Below are positions 36,297 to 45,017 of a DNA stretch of 64,000 bases, one piece after another. The position numbers and the translations under genes are program-made. The notes under the pieces are model-generated. The model saw only the letters and a program-made list of their open reading frames with translations, had not been told where the DNA came from and made no database searches. The stretch spans positions 434,001-498,000 of the forward strand of contig NZ_CP115768.1 in the NCBI RefSeq assembly GCF_027912835.1, given 5' to 3'. The first letter of the stretch is position 1, and each line of letters starts with the position of its first letter. The stretch comes from Paracoccus sediminicola (GTDB taxonomy: Bacteria; Pseudomonadota; Alphaproteobacteria; Rhodobacterales; Rhodobacteraceae).

Positions 36297-36956
36297 CTAA
36301 AGCAGATCCTCGCGCGCCGTCGCCACCAGCCGCTTGAGATCGGCGACGCTTTGCAGCCCGAATGTCGCCTCGTGACCGGCGATGAAGGTGGGGGTGCCCT
36401 GAAGCCGCATCGTGTCGGCCAGGTCCATCGTTTCATAGATCTGGTCGAGGATCTCGCGCTTTTCCATGTCGGCTTGCAGCTTCTCGATGTCCAGCCCGAC
36501 ATTGCGCGCCTCGCGCAGCACGCTGGCCTCTTCCGCGCGGCCGCCCATATTCATCATCGCGGCGTGAAACTGCCAGTATTTGCCCTGTCGCAGCGATGCG
36601 AGCGAGGCTTTCGCCGCGAACATCGAGCCATCGCCGAAGACCGGCCATTCGCGGAACACCACACGCAGATCCTGATCCTCGGTGACGAGCCGCTGCACTG
36701 CGTCCATGTTGCGGCGGCAGAAAGTGCAGTTGTAATCGAAGAACTCGCTCAGCGTGACATTGCCGTCCGGGTTGCCCAGCACGGGCAGGGCGGGGTTGCG
36801 TTCCAGCACCTTGCGGATCTCTTCGGGCATCGGATTGGGATGCGGCTCTTGCGCAAGCGCGACGCCCGGCAGCGCCGACAGCCCGGCGAGGCCCGCGGCG
36901 GATGCCATGACATGGCGGCGGGTCATCCCTCTGCGGCGATGGTGCTGATGCTGCAT
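36297..36956 (-). CDS. DsbA-family thiol:disulfide oxidoreductase
   Basis: 219 residues. An N-terminal export signal (MTRRHVMASAAGLAGLSALPGVALA; the RR pair suggests possible Tat use) leads to a periplasmic thioredoxin-fold domain. The active site is CTFC, Cys77 and Cys80, within NVTLSEFFDYNCTFCRRNMDAV; the cis-proline is in LQGTPTFIAG. This resembles the DsbA/ScsC-like or Com1-like proteins of alphaproteobacteria. The start at 36956 is chosen to give the signal sequence; the His-rich MQHQHHRRR head is odd, and the internal ATG at 36926 is an alternative. Confidence 0.88.
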   Translation of the reverse strand: MQHQHHRRRGMTRRHVMASAAGLAGLSALPGVALAQEPHPNPMPEEIRKVLERNPALPVLGNPDGNVTLSEFFDYNCTFCRRNMDAVQRLVTEDQDLRVVFREWPVFGDGSMFAAKASLASLRQGKYWQFHAAMMNMGGRAEEASVLREARNVGLDIEKLQADMEKREILDQIYETMDLADTMRLQGTPTFIAGHEATFGLQSVADLKRLVATAREDLL

Positions 36957-37081
36957 GGCGGCTCTCCTGTTGGCAATGTCCAAAATCTTGCGTGATGCTG
37001 GCGCGCAGCGTGGCCCCTGTGCATCGCCGGGGCAAGCCATGCGCGCAAACAATGCCGTGAAGCCGTCTTGCGATTGTCGGA

Positions 37082-37114
37082 GTGTTACTGTGCTGTTACG
37101 CATCTGTCGCAAAG
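37082..37114 (+). promoter_or_regulatory. PhoB-type direct repeats (Pho box) upstream of pit
   Basis: Three consecutive 11-base units begin GTGTTAC, CTGTTAC and CTGTCGC at 37082, 37093 and 37104. The last two form a 7-4-7 Pho box (37093-37110) matching the CTGTCAT-N4-CTGTCAC consensus at about 11 of 14 positions. The array ends 16 bases before the pit ATG, so bound PhoB would sit on the promoter or initiation region. That favours repression, as reported for the Sinorhizobium meliloti orfA-pit operon. Confidence 0.6.
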
Positions 37115-37129
37115 CAAGACGGGTGGGAC

Positions 37130-38596
37130 ATGGCCGATTCTGACCTCAAATCCTGGAAGACACTCAACAAGGATCTCGGGCGGATCTCGACGCTGGAACA
37201 GGCCGCGGCAGTGGTATCGCGCCCGCTGGTGGCACCGGGGATCGGGCTGGCCTTCATGGCGCTTGTCGGGCTGGCCGTCGCCTCGTTCACCGGGTTCAGC
37301 GCGACGACGGCCATCGTCATCGCCGCTGCGGTCGTGGGGGCCTATATGGCGCTGAATATCGGCGCCAACGATGTGGCCAACAATATGGGGCCCGCCGTCG
37401 GCGCGCGGGCGATGACCATCGGATCGGCGCTGGTCGTTGCCGCCATCTGCGAAACGGCGGGCGCGCTGCTGGCGGGTGGCGATGTGGTCTCGACCGTGTC
37501 GCGCGGGATCATCTCGCCGGAAAGCGTCGCGCAGCCCGGCGTGTTCATCTGGGCGATGTTCTCGGCCCTGCTCGCCGGGGCGCTTTGGATCAACCTTGCG
37601 ACCTGGCTCGGCGCGCCTGTCTCGACCACCCACTCCATTGTCGGCGGAGTCATGGGGGCGGGGATCGCCGCCGCCGGCTTTGCGGCGGTGAACTGGCCGA
37701 CCATGGGCGCGATCGTGGCAAGCTGGGTAATCTCTCCGTTGATGGGCGGGGTGATCGCGGCGGCGTTTCTCGCCTTCATCAAGATCAAGATCATCTACAC
37801 CGAGGATATGCTGGCCTCGGCCCGCCGCTGGGTGCCGGTGCTGATCGGCATCATGGCCGGGACCTTCGCCACCTATCTGGCGCTGAAAGGGCTGAAGAAG
37901 ATCGTGTCCATCGGCTTCGGCCCGGCGCTGCTGATCGGCCTGGCCCTCGCCATCGTCACCACCATCGCCATGCGCCCGGTCATCGCGCGCCAGTCCCTCG
38001 GGCTGGAACCGCGCAAGAAATCCCTCAAAGAGCTGTTCGCTATCCCGCTGGTGCTCTCGGCGGGTCTGCTGTCTTTCGCTCATGGCGCCAATGACGTCGC
38101 CAACGCCGTCGGCCCGCTCGCCGCGATCGTCCATGCCGTGCAGGACGGTGGCAGCAGCGACAGCGTGTCGATCCCGCTCTGGGTGATGCTGATCGGCGGC
38201 GCGGGGCTGTCGGTCGGACTGCTGCTGTTCGGGCCCAAGCTCATCAATATCGTCGGAAACGAGATCACCCGCCTCAACGCGATGCGCGCCTATTGCGTGG
38301 CACTGTCGGCCGCGATCACCGTCATCATCGCCTCATGGCTGGGTCTGCCGGTCAGCTCGACCCATATCGCCATCGGGGGCATCTTCGGCGTCGGCTTCTT
38401 CCGCGAATGGTATCACGAGCGGATCATGGGTGAGCACCGCGTCGACACCATCTCGACCGCCGAGCAGCGCCGCCGCCGCAAGGTCGTGCGCCGTTCACAT
38501 TTCACCACCATCCTCGCGGCCTGGCTGATTACCGTGCCGGCCGCCGCGACGCTGTCGGGGCTGCTGTTCTTTATCTGCACCGCGCTCTGGGGGTGA
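37130..38596 (+). CDS. pit: inorganic phosphate transporter, PiT family
   Basis: 488-residue membrane protein that imports phosphate with a cation or proton. The two duplicated PiT signatures are present: GAYMALNIGANDVANNMGPAVGARAM in the first half and LLSFAHGANDVANAVGPLAAIV in the second, each holding the conserved GANDVAN core, together with GAPVSTTHSIVGGVMGAG and GLPVSSTHIAIGGIFGVG. The ATG at 37130 follows GGGTGGG; in-frame codons from 37082 lie within the Pho repeats and are not used. An N-terminal segment of about 30 residues precedes the first helix. Confidence 0.93.
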   Translation: MADSDLKSWKTLNKDLGRISTLEQAAAVVSRPLVAPGIGLAFMALVGLAVASFTGFSATTAIVIAAAVVGAYMALNIGANDVANNMGPAVGARAMTIGSALVVAAICETAGALLAGGDVVSTVSRGIISPESVAQPGVFIWAMFSALLAGALWINLATWLGAPVSTTHSIVGGVMGAGIAAAGFAAVNWPTMGAIVASWVISPLMGGVIAAAFLAFIKIKIIYTEDMLASARRWVPVLIGIMAGTFATYLALKGLKKIVSIGFGPALLIGLALAIVTTIAMRPVIARQSLGLEPRKKSLKELFAIPLVLSAGLLSFAHGANDVANAVGPLAAIVHAVQDGGSSDSVSIPLWVMLIGGAGLSVGLLLFGPKLINIVGNEITRLNAMRAYCVALSAAITVIIASWLGLPVSSTHIAIGGIFGVGFFREWYHERIMGEHRVDTISTAEQRRRRKVVRRSHFTTILAAWLITVPAAATLSGLLFFICTALWG

Positions 38597-38621
38597 GGGG
38601 TCACCGCAGTCACCCCTCACC
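38592..38621. terminator. stem-loop between pit and the Hint gene
   Basis: 10-bp perfect stem (GGTGAGGGGT at 38592-38601, ACCCCTCACC at 38612-38621) that includes the pit stop codon. It has no T-run, so it may be a 3'-end structure shared by the two convergent genes. Confidence 0.45.
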
Positions 38622-38625
38622 GATC

Positions 38626-39618
38626 TCAACCCTCCAATACCGGCATGCTGTTTTTGACATGCCGGTATACGAGCCGCTTCTGTGCATGAAGCGGCGGCAC
38701 GATCCGCGCGTGGGGAGGCTGCATCTCTGCGCGATCGAGCTCGGGGAACAGGGTCAAGATTTCGTCCCGGGCTTCTTGCGAGATGACTTTCATCGCCTCG
38801 GGCCCGGTATAAAGGCTTTCCGTCGGGGCGCCTTCCGAGATCACGATCTCATGGGCGTCGAACAGCAGGTGGAAATAGGTGACGGTCTCCACCTCATCGT
38901 CAATGAAGATGCCGGGAAAAGCGATCAGGCGGATGGCCGGGATCAGAACTTCGGATACGCCGAACATGCGTGTCGTGATGGGTGAGGATACCAGAATCCG
39001 ATGCTGGCGCGAGACCAGAAGATCGCGCCGGGGCAGGCCCTTCCCCAAGACGCCCGCCTTCACCCTCACTGGACGCAGCTTCTCGTTGCGCTCCATCTCG
39101 GTCCGGCCGATGTCGCGGCGCCCGATCCAGCGAATGTCCTGTACCGCGTCGCGACCTGCCGTAACGACCCGAACCGCGTCACCGACGTTCAGCGTTTCGA
39201 TCGGCACCTGACCGCCATCGGCTATCTCGATCAGCGTCCCCGACGTGAAGCAGGTCGGGCCCAGATCGGTCGGTTTGACCCCGCCATTATCTCGGTACGT
39301 TGACGAGACGGTTCGTATAAAGGTCGCGTTTTCGAGTATCGTGCCGTCGGTCGGCGTGAAATATTGGTTTCCATTGTAAGCGTAGAATGTGGTGCCGCTG
39401 ATATTCGTGACCGATCCGTCCGCGAGCCTGACCCTGATGGTATCGGAAAAGCTCCCATAGATATCCCATCCATCAACGGAATCGTATCCGCTGGAGGAAA
39501 AATCCCCGTCATCATCCTGATCAACCAGAGTAATTCTCCGGACGTTCAGCGTCGTTCCGGACGGCGGTGAACTAGACGGGTCGAGAAGATAGGCTTGTTC
39601 TTTACGGGATGTCGGCAT
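38626..39618 (-). CDS. Hint_2 (hedgehog/intein-type) domain protein
   Basis: 330 residues. From residue 121 it carries the Hint_2 domain common in Rhodobacteraceae: PTCFTSGTLIEIADGGQVPIETLNVGDAVRVVTAG with the nucleophile-position Cys123, DIRWIGRRDI, RPVRVKAGVLGKGLPRRDLLVSRQHRILV with His206, and VTYFHLLFDAHEIVISEGAPTESLYTGPEA. The N-terminal 120 residues are Ser/Thr/Asp-rich with short beta-like stretches and no signal peptide; such proteins are often exported by type I secretion, but no secretion gene is nearby. An 11-bp inverted repeat lies in its last codons. The function is unknown; self-cleavage is possible. Confidence 0.82.
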   Translation of the reverse strand: MPTSRKEQAYLLDPSSSPPSGTTLNVRRITLVDQDDDGDFSSSGYDSVDGWDIYGSFSDTIRVRLADGSVTNISGTTFYAYNGNQYFTPTDGTILENATFIRTVSSTYRDNGGVKPTDLGPTCFTSGTLIEIADGGQVPIETLNVGDAVRVVTAGRDAVQDIRWIGRRDIGRTEMERNEKLRPVRVKAGVLGKGLPRRDLLVSRQHRILVSSPITTRMFGVSEVLIPAIRLIAFPGIFIDDEVETVTYFHLLFDAHEIVISEGAPTESLYTGPEAMKVISQEARDEILTLFPELDRAEMQPPHARIVPPLHAQKRLVYRHVKNSMPVLEG

Positions 39619-39778
39619 GGTAGCACCACTAAAAAACGGTTAGATGACACTCGCCGGACATCCGATTGCACTCAGGGAATAGCCTGCGGTGTGAACGAAT
39701 GATTAACCAAATTAACTAGAACATAAACAAAAGTTAATACGATACGTGAAAGATTTGTGACACAGCCGAAGGCTTAAA

Positions 39779-39792
39779 TATGATTAATCATA
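39779..39792. promoter_or_regulatory. perfect 14-bp palindrome in AT-rich island
   Basis: TATGATTAATCATA reads the same on both strands. It lies 161-174 bases upstream of the Hint gene start. Such a length in perfect symmetry is unlikely by chance and suggests a dimeric DNA-binding protein; none is assigned. Confidence 0.4.
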
Positions 39793-39843
39793 ATTGGGAG
39801 ACTCAGCCGATACTATGCATAAGCAGAGCGATAACCTCGCCTT

Positions 39844-39861
39844 CTTCACATTATTGTGAAG
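39844..39861. promoter_or_regulatory. CTTCACA-N4-TGTGAAG palindrome in AT-rich island
   Basis: 7-base perfect arms with a TTAT spacer. It has the size of CRP/FNR-superfamily sites, but the half-sites are in the opposite order to the CRP consensus (TGTGA-N6-TCACA). Confidence 0.35.
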
Positions 39862-39931
39862 CAGCAGCCGCGCTTTTAATCGTATGAGATATAACGATAA
39901 ACTTCCAATCTTGCGGAAGCGGCATGGCGAC

Positions 39932-39953
39932 AATCTGTCATGTGATAGATTGC
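39932..39953. promoter_or_regulatory. imperfect 22-bp palindrome in AT-rich island
   Basis: Outer arms CAATCT and AGATTG and inner TCA/TGA are symmetric, with one mismatched position per arm. It may be a further regulator site between the Hint and DUF421 genes. Confidence 0.35.
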
Positions 39954-40211
39954 GATAAGCTTGGTACGGCGAAAAGGCATATATGCGCCCAGCCGCTCAG
40001 GCTCGTCAGACACCGGCATTCCTCAGCGCTGCCTGACCGTCGGCGAGATCCGGGTCGCTCAAGGCTCGGTGCTGGCGTGATACATCGGATGGCATAAATA
40101 CACCTGCTGCGTGCGATTAACATCGCTTGCCTCTCGCCGAGGGAAAGTTCAGCATCACCGGATTTTCCGGGCGCGCCGCAACAGCGCCGGGTTTTATTGA
40201 AAGGATTTTCC

Positions 40212-40754
40212 ATGTTTACGGACCAGATCGTGATCGACATCCTGCTGCGTGGCGCGCTTCTCTCGGCGATGGCGCTGTGCTGGCTGATCTTCCTTGTGCG
40301 GATCATCGGGCTGCGCTCGTTCTCCAAGATGGCTTCGGTGGATTTCGTCACCACACTGGCCGTCGGGTCGCTGATGGCCGGGGCATCGCAGGCGACGGGC
40401 TGGGCAGGGTTCCTGCAAAGCCTGATCGCCATGGCCGCGCTGATGGCGGTGCAATACGCCCATGCCCGTATGCGCATCACTTCGGACCGGTTCGAGTCCG
40501 CCGTCGAGAACGAGCCCCGCCTTCTGATGCGCGACGGAACGGTGCTGCATGACGCGCTGCGCGACGCGCGCGTGTCGCCCGATGACCTTGCCGCAAAGCT
40601 GCGCGCGGCCAATGTGCTCGACCCCGCGCAGGTGCGGGCGGTGGTGCTTGAAACCACCGGTGATGTGTCGGTGCTTCATGGTGACAGGCTGGACGATAGG
40701 ATGCTCAACGGTGTGCGCGGCGCAGGGAGAGCCGGTGATGCTCTGAGCCTCTGA
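40212..40754 (+). CDS. DUF421 (YetF/YcaP-like) membrane protein
   Basis: 180 residues. Three hydrophobic helices at the N-terminus (about 8-30, 42-60 and 63-83) precede a cytoplasmic domain. LVRIIGLRSFSKMASVDFVTTLAVGSLMAGA is the DUF421 signature, and the C-terminal domain contains ENEPRLLMRDGTVLHDALRDARVSPDDLAAKLRAANVLDPAQVRAVVLETTGDVSVL. The role is unknown. GAAAGGA lies 6 bases before the ATG at 40212; a TTG five codons upstream is rejected. It is preceded by the AT-rich island. Confidence 0.85.
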   Translation: MFTDQIVIDILLRGALLSAMALCWLIFLVRIIGLRSFSKMASVDFVTTLAVGSLMAGASQATGWAGFLQSLIAMAALMAVQYAHARMRITSDRFESAVENEPRLLMRDGTVLHDALRDARVSPDDLAAKLRAANVLDPAQVRAVVLETTGDVSVLHGDRLDDRMLNGVRGAGRAGDALSL

Positions 40755-40829
40755 TTCTCAGACGGAACGAATATCATCCACGCAGATTCGAGACGCGGGT
40801 CTGACGCCAATATCCGCGCTGTAACGCCC

Positions 40830-40859
40830 AAAAAAACAGGCAGCCTTGGGGCTGCCTGT
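40830..40859 (-). terminator. glnA terminator
   Basis: On the minus strand a 10-bp perfect stem (40850-40859 with 40836-40845) with a 4-base loop is followed by seven T residues. It is 60 bases after the glnA stop and is a textbook intrinsic terminator. Confidence 0.9.
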
Positions 40860-40919
40860 GGATCGTTGCGGGGATAACCCTCTGGGCACCCTGTGGAGAG
40901 GCTGTGGATCGCGCTGCGC

Positions 40920-42326
40920 TCAGACCGAATAGTAAAGCTGATATTCGACCGGGTGCGGGGTGTGCTCATAGGCATAGACCTCTTCCCATTTCAGCGCCAT
41001 ATAGCCCTCAAGCTGGTCGCGGGTGAACACGTCGCCCTGCAGCAGGAAATCCATGTCTTTTTCAAGCTCTTCCAGCGCTTCGCGCAGGGAGCCGCAGACG
41101 GTCGGGATCTCGGCCAGCTCTTCCGGGGGCAGGTCGTAAAGATCCTTGTCCGAGGCCGGGCCGGGGTCGATCTTGTTCTTGATCCCGTCCAGACCCGCCA
41201 TCAGCAGTGCCGCGAAGCACAGATAGGGGTTTGCCGCCGGATCGGGGAACCGCGCCTCGACGCGCTTGGCCTTGGGGCTTTCGGTCCACGGAATCCGCAC
41301 GCAGCCCGAACGGTTCCGCGCCGAATAGGCCCGCAGCACCGGCGCTTCGAAGCCCGGGATCAGCCGCTTATAGCTGTTGGTCGACGGGTTGGTCAGCGCG
41401 TTCAGCGCCTTGGCGTGTTTCAGGATGCCGCCGATGAACCACAGCGCCTCTTGCGACAGATCGGCATATTTGTCGCCCGCAAAGATTGGCTTGCCGTCCT
41501 TCCAGATCGACATGTTCACATGCATCCCCGAGCCGTTATCCCCCTTCATCGGCTTCGGCATGAAGGTCGCGGATTTGCCATAGGCATGGGCCACGTTGTG
41601 AATGACATATTTGTATTTCTGAAGATGGTCGGCCTGCTCGGTCAGCTCGCCAAAGACCAGCCCCAGCTCGTGCTGCGCGGATGCAACCTCGTGGTGATGC
41701 TTGTCCACCTTCATGCCGATGCGCTTCATCGTCGACAGCATCTCGCCGCGGATGTCCTGACCGGCATCGACCGGGTTCACCGGGAAATAGCCGCCCTTGT
41801 GGCCTGCACGGTGGGCGGTGTTGCCCATTTCGTATTCGGCATCGGTATTCCAGGCCGCATCGGCCGCGTCGATCGCATAGGCCACCTTCTGCGGCGTCAC
41901 CGAATAACGCACATCATCGAACAGGAAGAACTCGGCCTCGGGCCCCCAGAATGACACATCGCCGATCCCGGTCGATTTCAGATAGGCCTCGGCCTTGACG
42001 GCGGTGCCGCGCGGGTCGCGGGCATAGGGCTCGCCCGTGTCCGGCTCGACCACGTTGCAGTGCACGCAGAGCGTTTTCTCAGCATAGAACGGGTCGATAT
42101 AGACGCTGGCCGGGTCGGGCATCAGCTTCATGTCGGACTGTTCGATCGACTTCCAGCCGGCGATGGACGAGCCGTCGAACATGAAGCCTTCCTCGAAGAA
42201 GTCCTCGTCGACCTCGTCGTTGACCAGCGTGACATGCTGGAGCTTGCCCTTCGGATCGGTGAAGCGGACATCGACATATTCGACCTCTTCATCTTCCATC
42301 AGCTTGATGACATCTGCGGCTTTCAT
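40920..42326 (-). CDS. glnA: glutamine synthetase, type I
   Basis: 468 residues, the standard GSI-beta length. It makes glutamine from glutamate, ammonia and ATP as a dodecamer. The N-terminal beta-grasp [18 protein letters not shown], the catalytic part with [18 protein letters not shown] and [28 protein letters not shown], and [11 protein letters not shown] are conserved. The [11 protein letters not shown] stretch carries the tyrosine that GlnE adenylylates in enteric bacteria, so the enzyme is probably covalently regulated. It follows glnB by 80 bases; the order glnB-glnA is the alphaproteobacterial nitrogen operon. Confidence 0.97.
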   Translation of the reverse strand: MKAADVIKLMEDEEVEYVDVRFTDPKGKLQHVTLVNDEVDEDFFEEGFMFDGSSIAGWKSIEQSDMKLMPDPASVYIDPFYAEKTLCVHCNVVEPDTGEPYARDPRGTAVKAEAYLKSTGIGDVSFWGPEAEFFLFDDVRYSVTPQKVAYAIDAADAAWNTDAEYEMGNTAHRAGHKGGYFPVNPVDAGQDIRGEMLSTMKRIGMKVDKHHHEVASAQHELGLVFGELTEQADHLQKYKYVIHNVAHAYGKSATFMPKPMKGDNGSGMHVNMSIWKDGKPIFAGDKYADLSQEALWFIGGILKHAKALNALTNPSTNSYKRLIPGFEAPVLRAYSARNRSGCVRIPWTESPKAKRVEARFPDPAANPYLCFAALLMAGLDGIKNKIDPGPASDKDLYDLPPEELAEIPTVCGSLREALEELEKDMDFLLQGDVFTRDQLEGYMALKWEEVYAYEHTPHPVEYQLYYSV

Positions 42327-42406
42327 AAAGTCTTTCCTTTTTCATATGCGAACCGGCCAAGGCCGATCCCGGATCGTCGCTGTTAAGATTGTTCAGGCGG
42401 CGCGGA

Positions 42407-43295
<889 letters not shown>

Positions 43296-43312
43296 AACGC
43301 CTTGCTCAATAG

Positions 43313-43342
43313 AAAAAGCCGCGGCCAAAGGGTCGCGGCTTT
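43313..43342 (-). terminator. trigger factor gene terminator
   Basis: On the minus strand a stem formed by 43334-43342 and 43315-43323 (9 bp, extendable through the GGCC/GGTC inner part) runs into five T residues. It starts 23 bases after the tig stop. Confidence 0.85.
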
Positions 43343-43365
43343 CTGCAATGCGGGCAAGGCCGGTT

Positions 43366-44700
43366 TCAGAGCTGGTCGAGGTTTTCGACAGCTTTTTCCA
43401 GCTCTTCCTTGCTCACTTCCTTGTCCTCGACCTTCGCCTGCTCGGCGATGTGATCGACAACCTTGTCCTCGAAGATCGGAGCGCGGAGCTGCTGCTGCGC
43501 CTGCGGGTTCTGCTGGATGAACTCAAAGAACTGACGCTCCTGCCCGGGGAACTGGCGCGCCTGGTTCATCACCGCCTGGGTGAATTCCTGATCCGAGACC
43601 TGAACCTCGGCCTTCTGACCGATCTCGGCAAGCAGCAGACCCAGACGCACGCGGCGCTCGGCCAGCTTCTTGTGCTCCTCGGTCGGCTCGATCTCGCCGT
43701 GATTATGGCCCTGCTCTTCGGGGTGTTCCTCGTGCCAGAGCTGATGCGCGATCTGACCGGCCTCGGCTTCGACCAGAACGTCGGGCAGGTCGAACTTCAC
43801 CTGCTCGTCGAGCTGATCCAGCAGGGAGCGCTTCATCACCGCGCGGCTCGCACCTTTATATTCGCCTTCCAGACGCTCGGCGATCTGCTCTTTCAGCTTG
43901 TCGAGCGATTCGGCACCGAAGCGCTTGGCCAGCTCATCGTCGAGCTTGGCATCGACCGGCTTCTTCACCGCCTTGACGGTGGTGGCGAAGACCGCATCCT
44001 TGCCGGCCAGATGGGCGGCACCGTATTCGTCGGGGAACTTGACGTTCACCGCGATCTCGTCGCCGGCCTTGGCGCCGATCAGCTGATCCTCGAAACCGGG
44101 GATGAAGCTGTTCGAGCCAAGCACCAGCGGGTAATCCTCGGCGGTCCCGCCTTCGAATTCCTCGCCATCGACCGAGCCCTTGAAGTCAATCACAACCTGA
44201 TCGTCCTTGGCGGCTTTCGAGCCCTTGCGCTTGTCTTCGTAAGCCGTCGCGTTCTTGGCCAGCCCTTCCAGAGCCTCGGTCACGGCGTCGTCTTCGGCCT
44301 TCACGACCAGACGTTCCAGCTTGACCTTGGACAGGTCGACCTCGGGGATCTCGGGCAGGATCTCGTAGGAGACGTTGACCACGACGTCATCGCCTTCCTT
44401 CCAGTTCTCGCCATCCTGCATCTCGACCTTGGGCTGCACTGCCGGGCGGTCGCCGGATTTTTCCAGATGTTCGCGCAGCGCGCCATCAATGGAATCCTGC
44501 ATCGCATCGCCCATCACGCGCGGGCCGAACTGCTTTTTCAGCATTGCCATCGGCACCTTGCCCTTGCGGAAGCCCTTCATCTCGACTTCCGGCTGAGCTT
44601 CTTTCAGCTTGGCGTCCACGGTCGCGGCCAGATCGGCGGCCGGGAGGGTCATCTGGTAGCCGCGCTTGAGGCCTTCGTTCTGGGTCTCTGTGACCTGCAT
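43366..44700 (-). CDS. tig: trigger factor (ribosome-associated chaperone, prolyl isomerase)
   Basis: 444 residues in the standard three domains: an N-terminal ribosome-binding domain ([31 protein letters not shown]; the GFRKGKVP motif near residues 43-50 contacts L23), a middle FKBP-like domain ([70 protein letters not shown]) and a C-terminal arm. It starts only 16 bases after the tRNA-Leu 3' end, just enough for its ribosome binding site (AAGGATAGG), so it is probably made from a tRNA-tig transcript. Confidence 0.97.
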   Translation of the reverse strand: MQVTETQNEGLKRGYQMTLPAADLAATVDAKLKEAQPEVEMKGFRKGKVPMAMLKKQFGPRVMGDAMQDSIDGALREHLEKSGDRPAVQPKVEMQDGENWKEGDDVVVNVSYEILPEIPEVDLSKVKLERLVVKAEDDAVTEALEGLAKNATAYEDKRKGSKAAKDDQVVIDFKGSVDGEEFEGGTAEDYPLVLGSNSFIPGFEDQLIGAKAGDEIAVNVKFPDEYGAAHLAGKDAVFATTVKAVKKPVDAKLDDELAKRFGAESLDKLKEQIAERLEGEYKGASRAVMKRSLLDQLDEQVKFDLPDVLVEAEAGQIAHQLWHEEHPEEQGHNHGEIEPTEEHKKLAERRVRLGLLLAEIGQKAEVQVSDQEFTQAVMNQARQFPGQERQFFEFIQQNPQAQQQLRAPIFEDKVVDHIAEQAKVEDKEVSKEELEKAVENLDQL

Positions 44701-44716
44701 GTCCTATCCTTCGTCA

Positions 44717-44801
44717 TGGTGCGGGTGGAGGGACTTGAACCCCCACGCCTTGCGGCGCCAGAACCTAAATCTGGTGCGTCTACCAATTTCGCCACACCCG
44801 C
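44717..44801 (-). tRNA. tRNA-Leu (anticodon TAG)
   Basis: 85 nucleotides including an encoded CCA end (44717-44719). On the minus strand the acceptor stem is GCGGGTG pairing with CACCCGC, the anticodon arm is CCAGA-TTTAGGT-TCTGG with anticodon TAG (44765-44767 on the plus strand as CTA), the T-loop is GGTTCAAGTCC, and the long variable arm (CGCCGCAAGGCG) is that of a class II tRNA. It is nearly identical to E. coli tRNA-Leu(UAG). Confidence 0.97.
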
Positions 44802-45017
44802 AATGTCCTGCAGCGGGCACGAGGGCCCGCCACGAAATCCGCGCCGTTCTAACAAAGCAATCGGCGCTGCGCGAGGGGAAAATCAAGCCATGCCGCGCGG
44901 CACCGCCGGGATCGTCTCGACCGGATCATCGGCGCCGGGGCCGGGGCCGAAACGCCGGGCGCGTTGGCTCTGAATATGGGGGCCCGCCGCGATTCTGCAA
45001 ATCGGGCAGCGCGCGGC

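Larger units (their letters stand above)
39619..40211. other. 593-base AT-rich non-coding island
   Basis: The only long gene-free stretch in the window. Its first 350 bases are clearly AT-rich (for example 39700-39800), unlike the GC-rich flanks. It contains an inverted repeat ATTAACT/AGTTAAT (39711-39738), a perfect 14-bp palindrome (39779-39792), a TTCACA-N4-TGTGAA palindrome (39844-39861) and an imperfect 22-bp palindrome (39932-39953). No frame in it has convincing coding character; a 35-codon frame from 39780 is the best and is doubtful. It is probably regulatory DNA for the Hint and DUF421 genes or the scar of an acquired segment. Confidence 0.6.

Noticed and set aside
39780..39887. 35-codon frame MINHNWETQPIL... 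in the AT-rich island
   Set aside because: It has an AAGG upstream but unusual composition, no recognisable feature, and overlaps two palindromes, so regulatory DNA is the simpler explanation.
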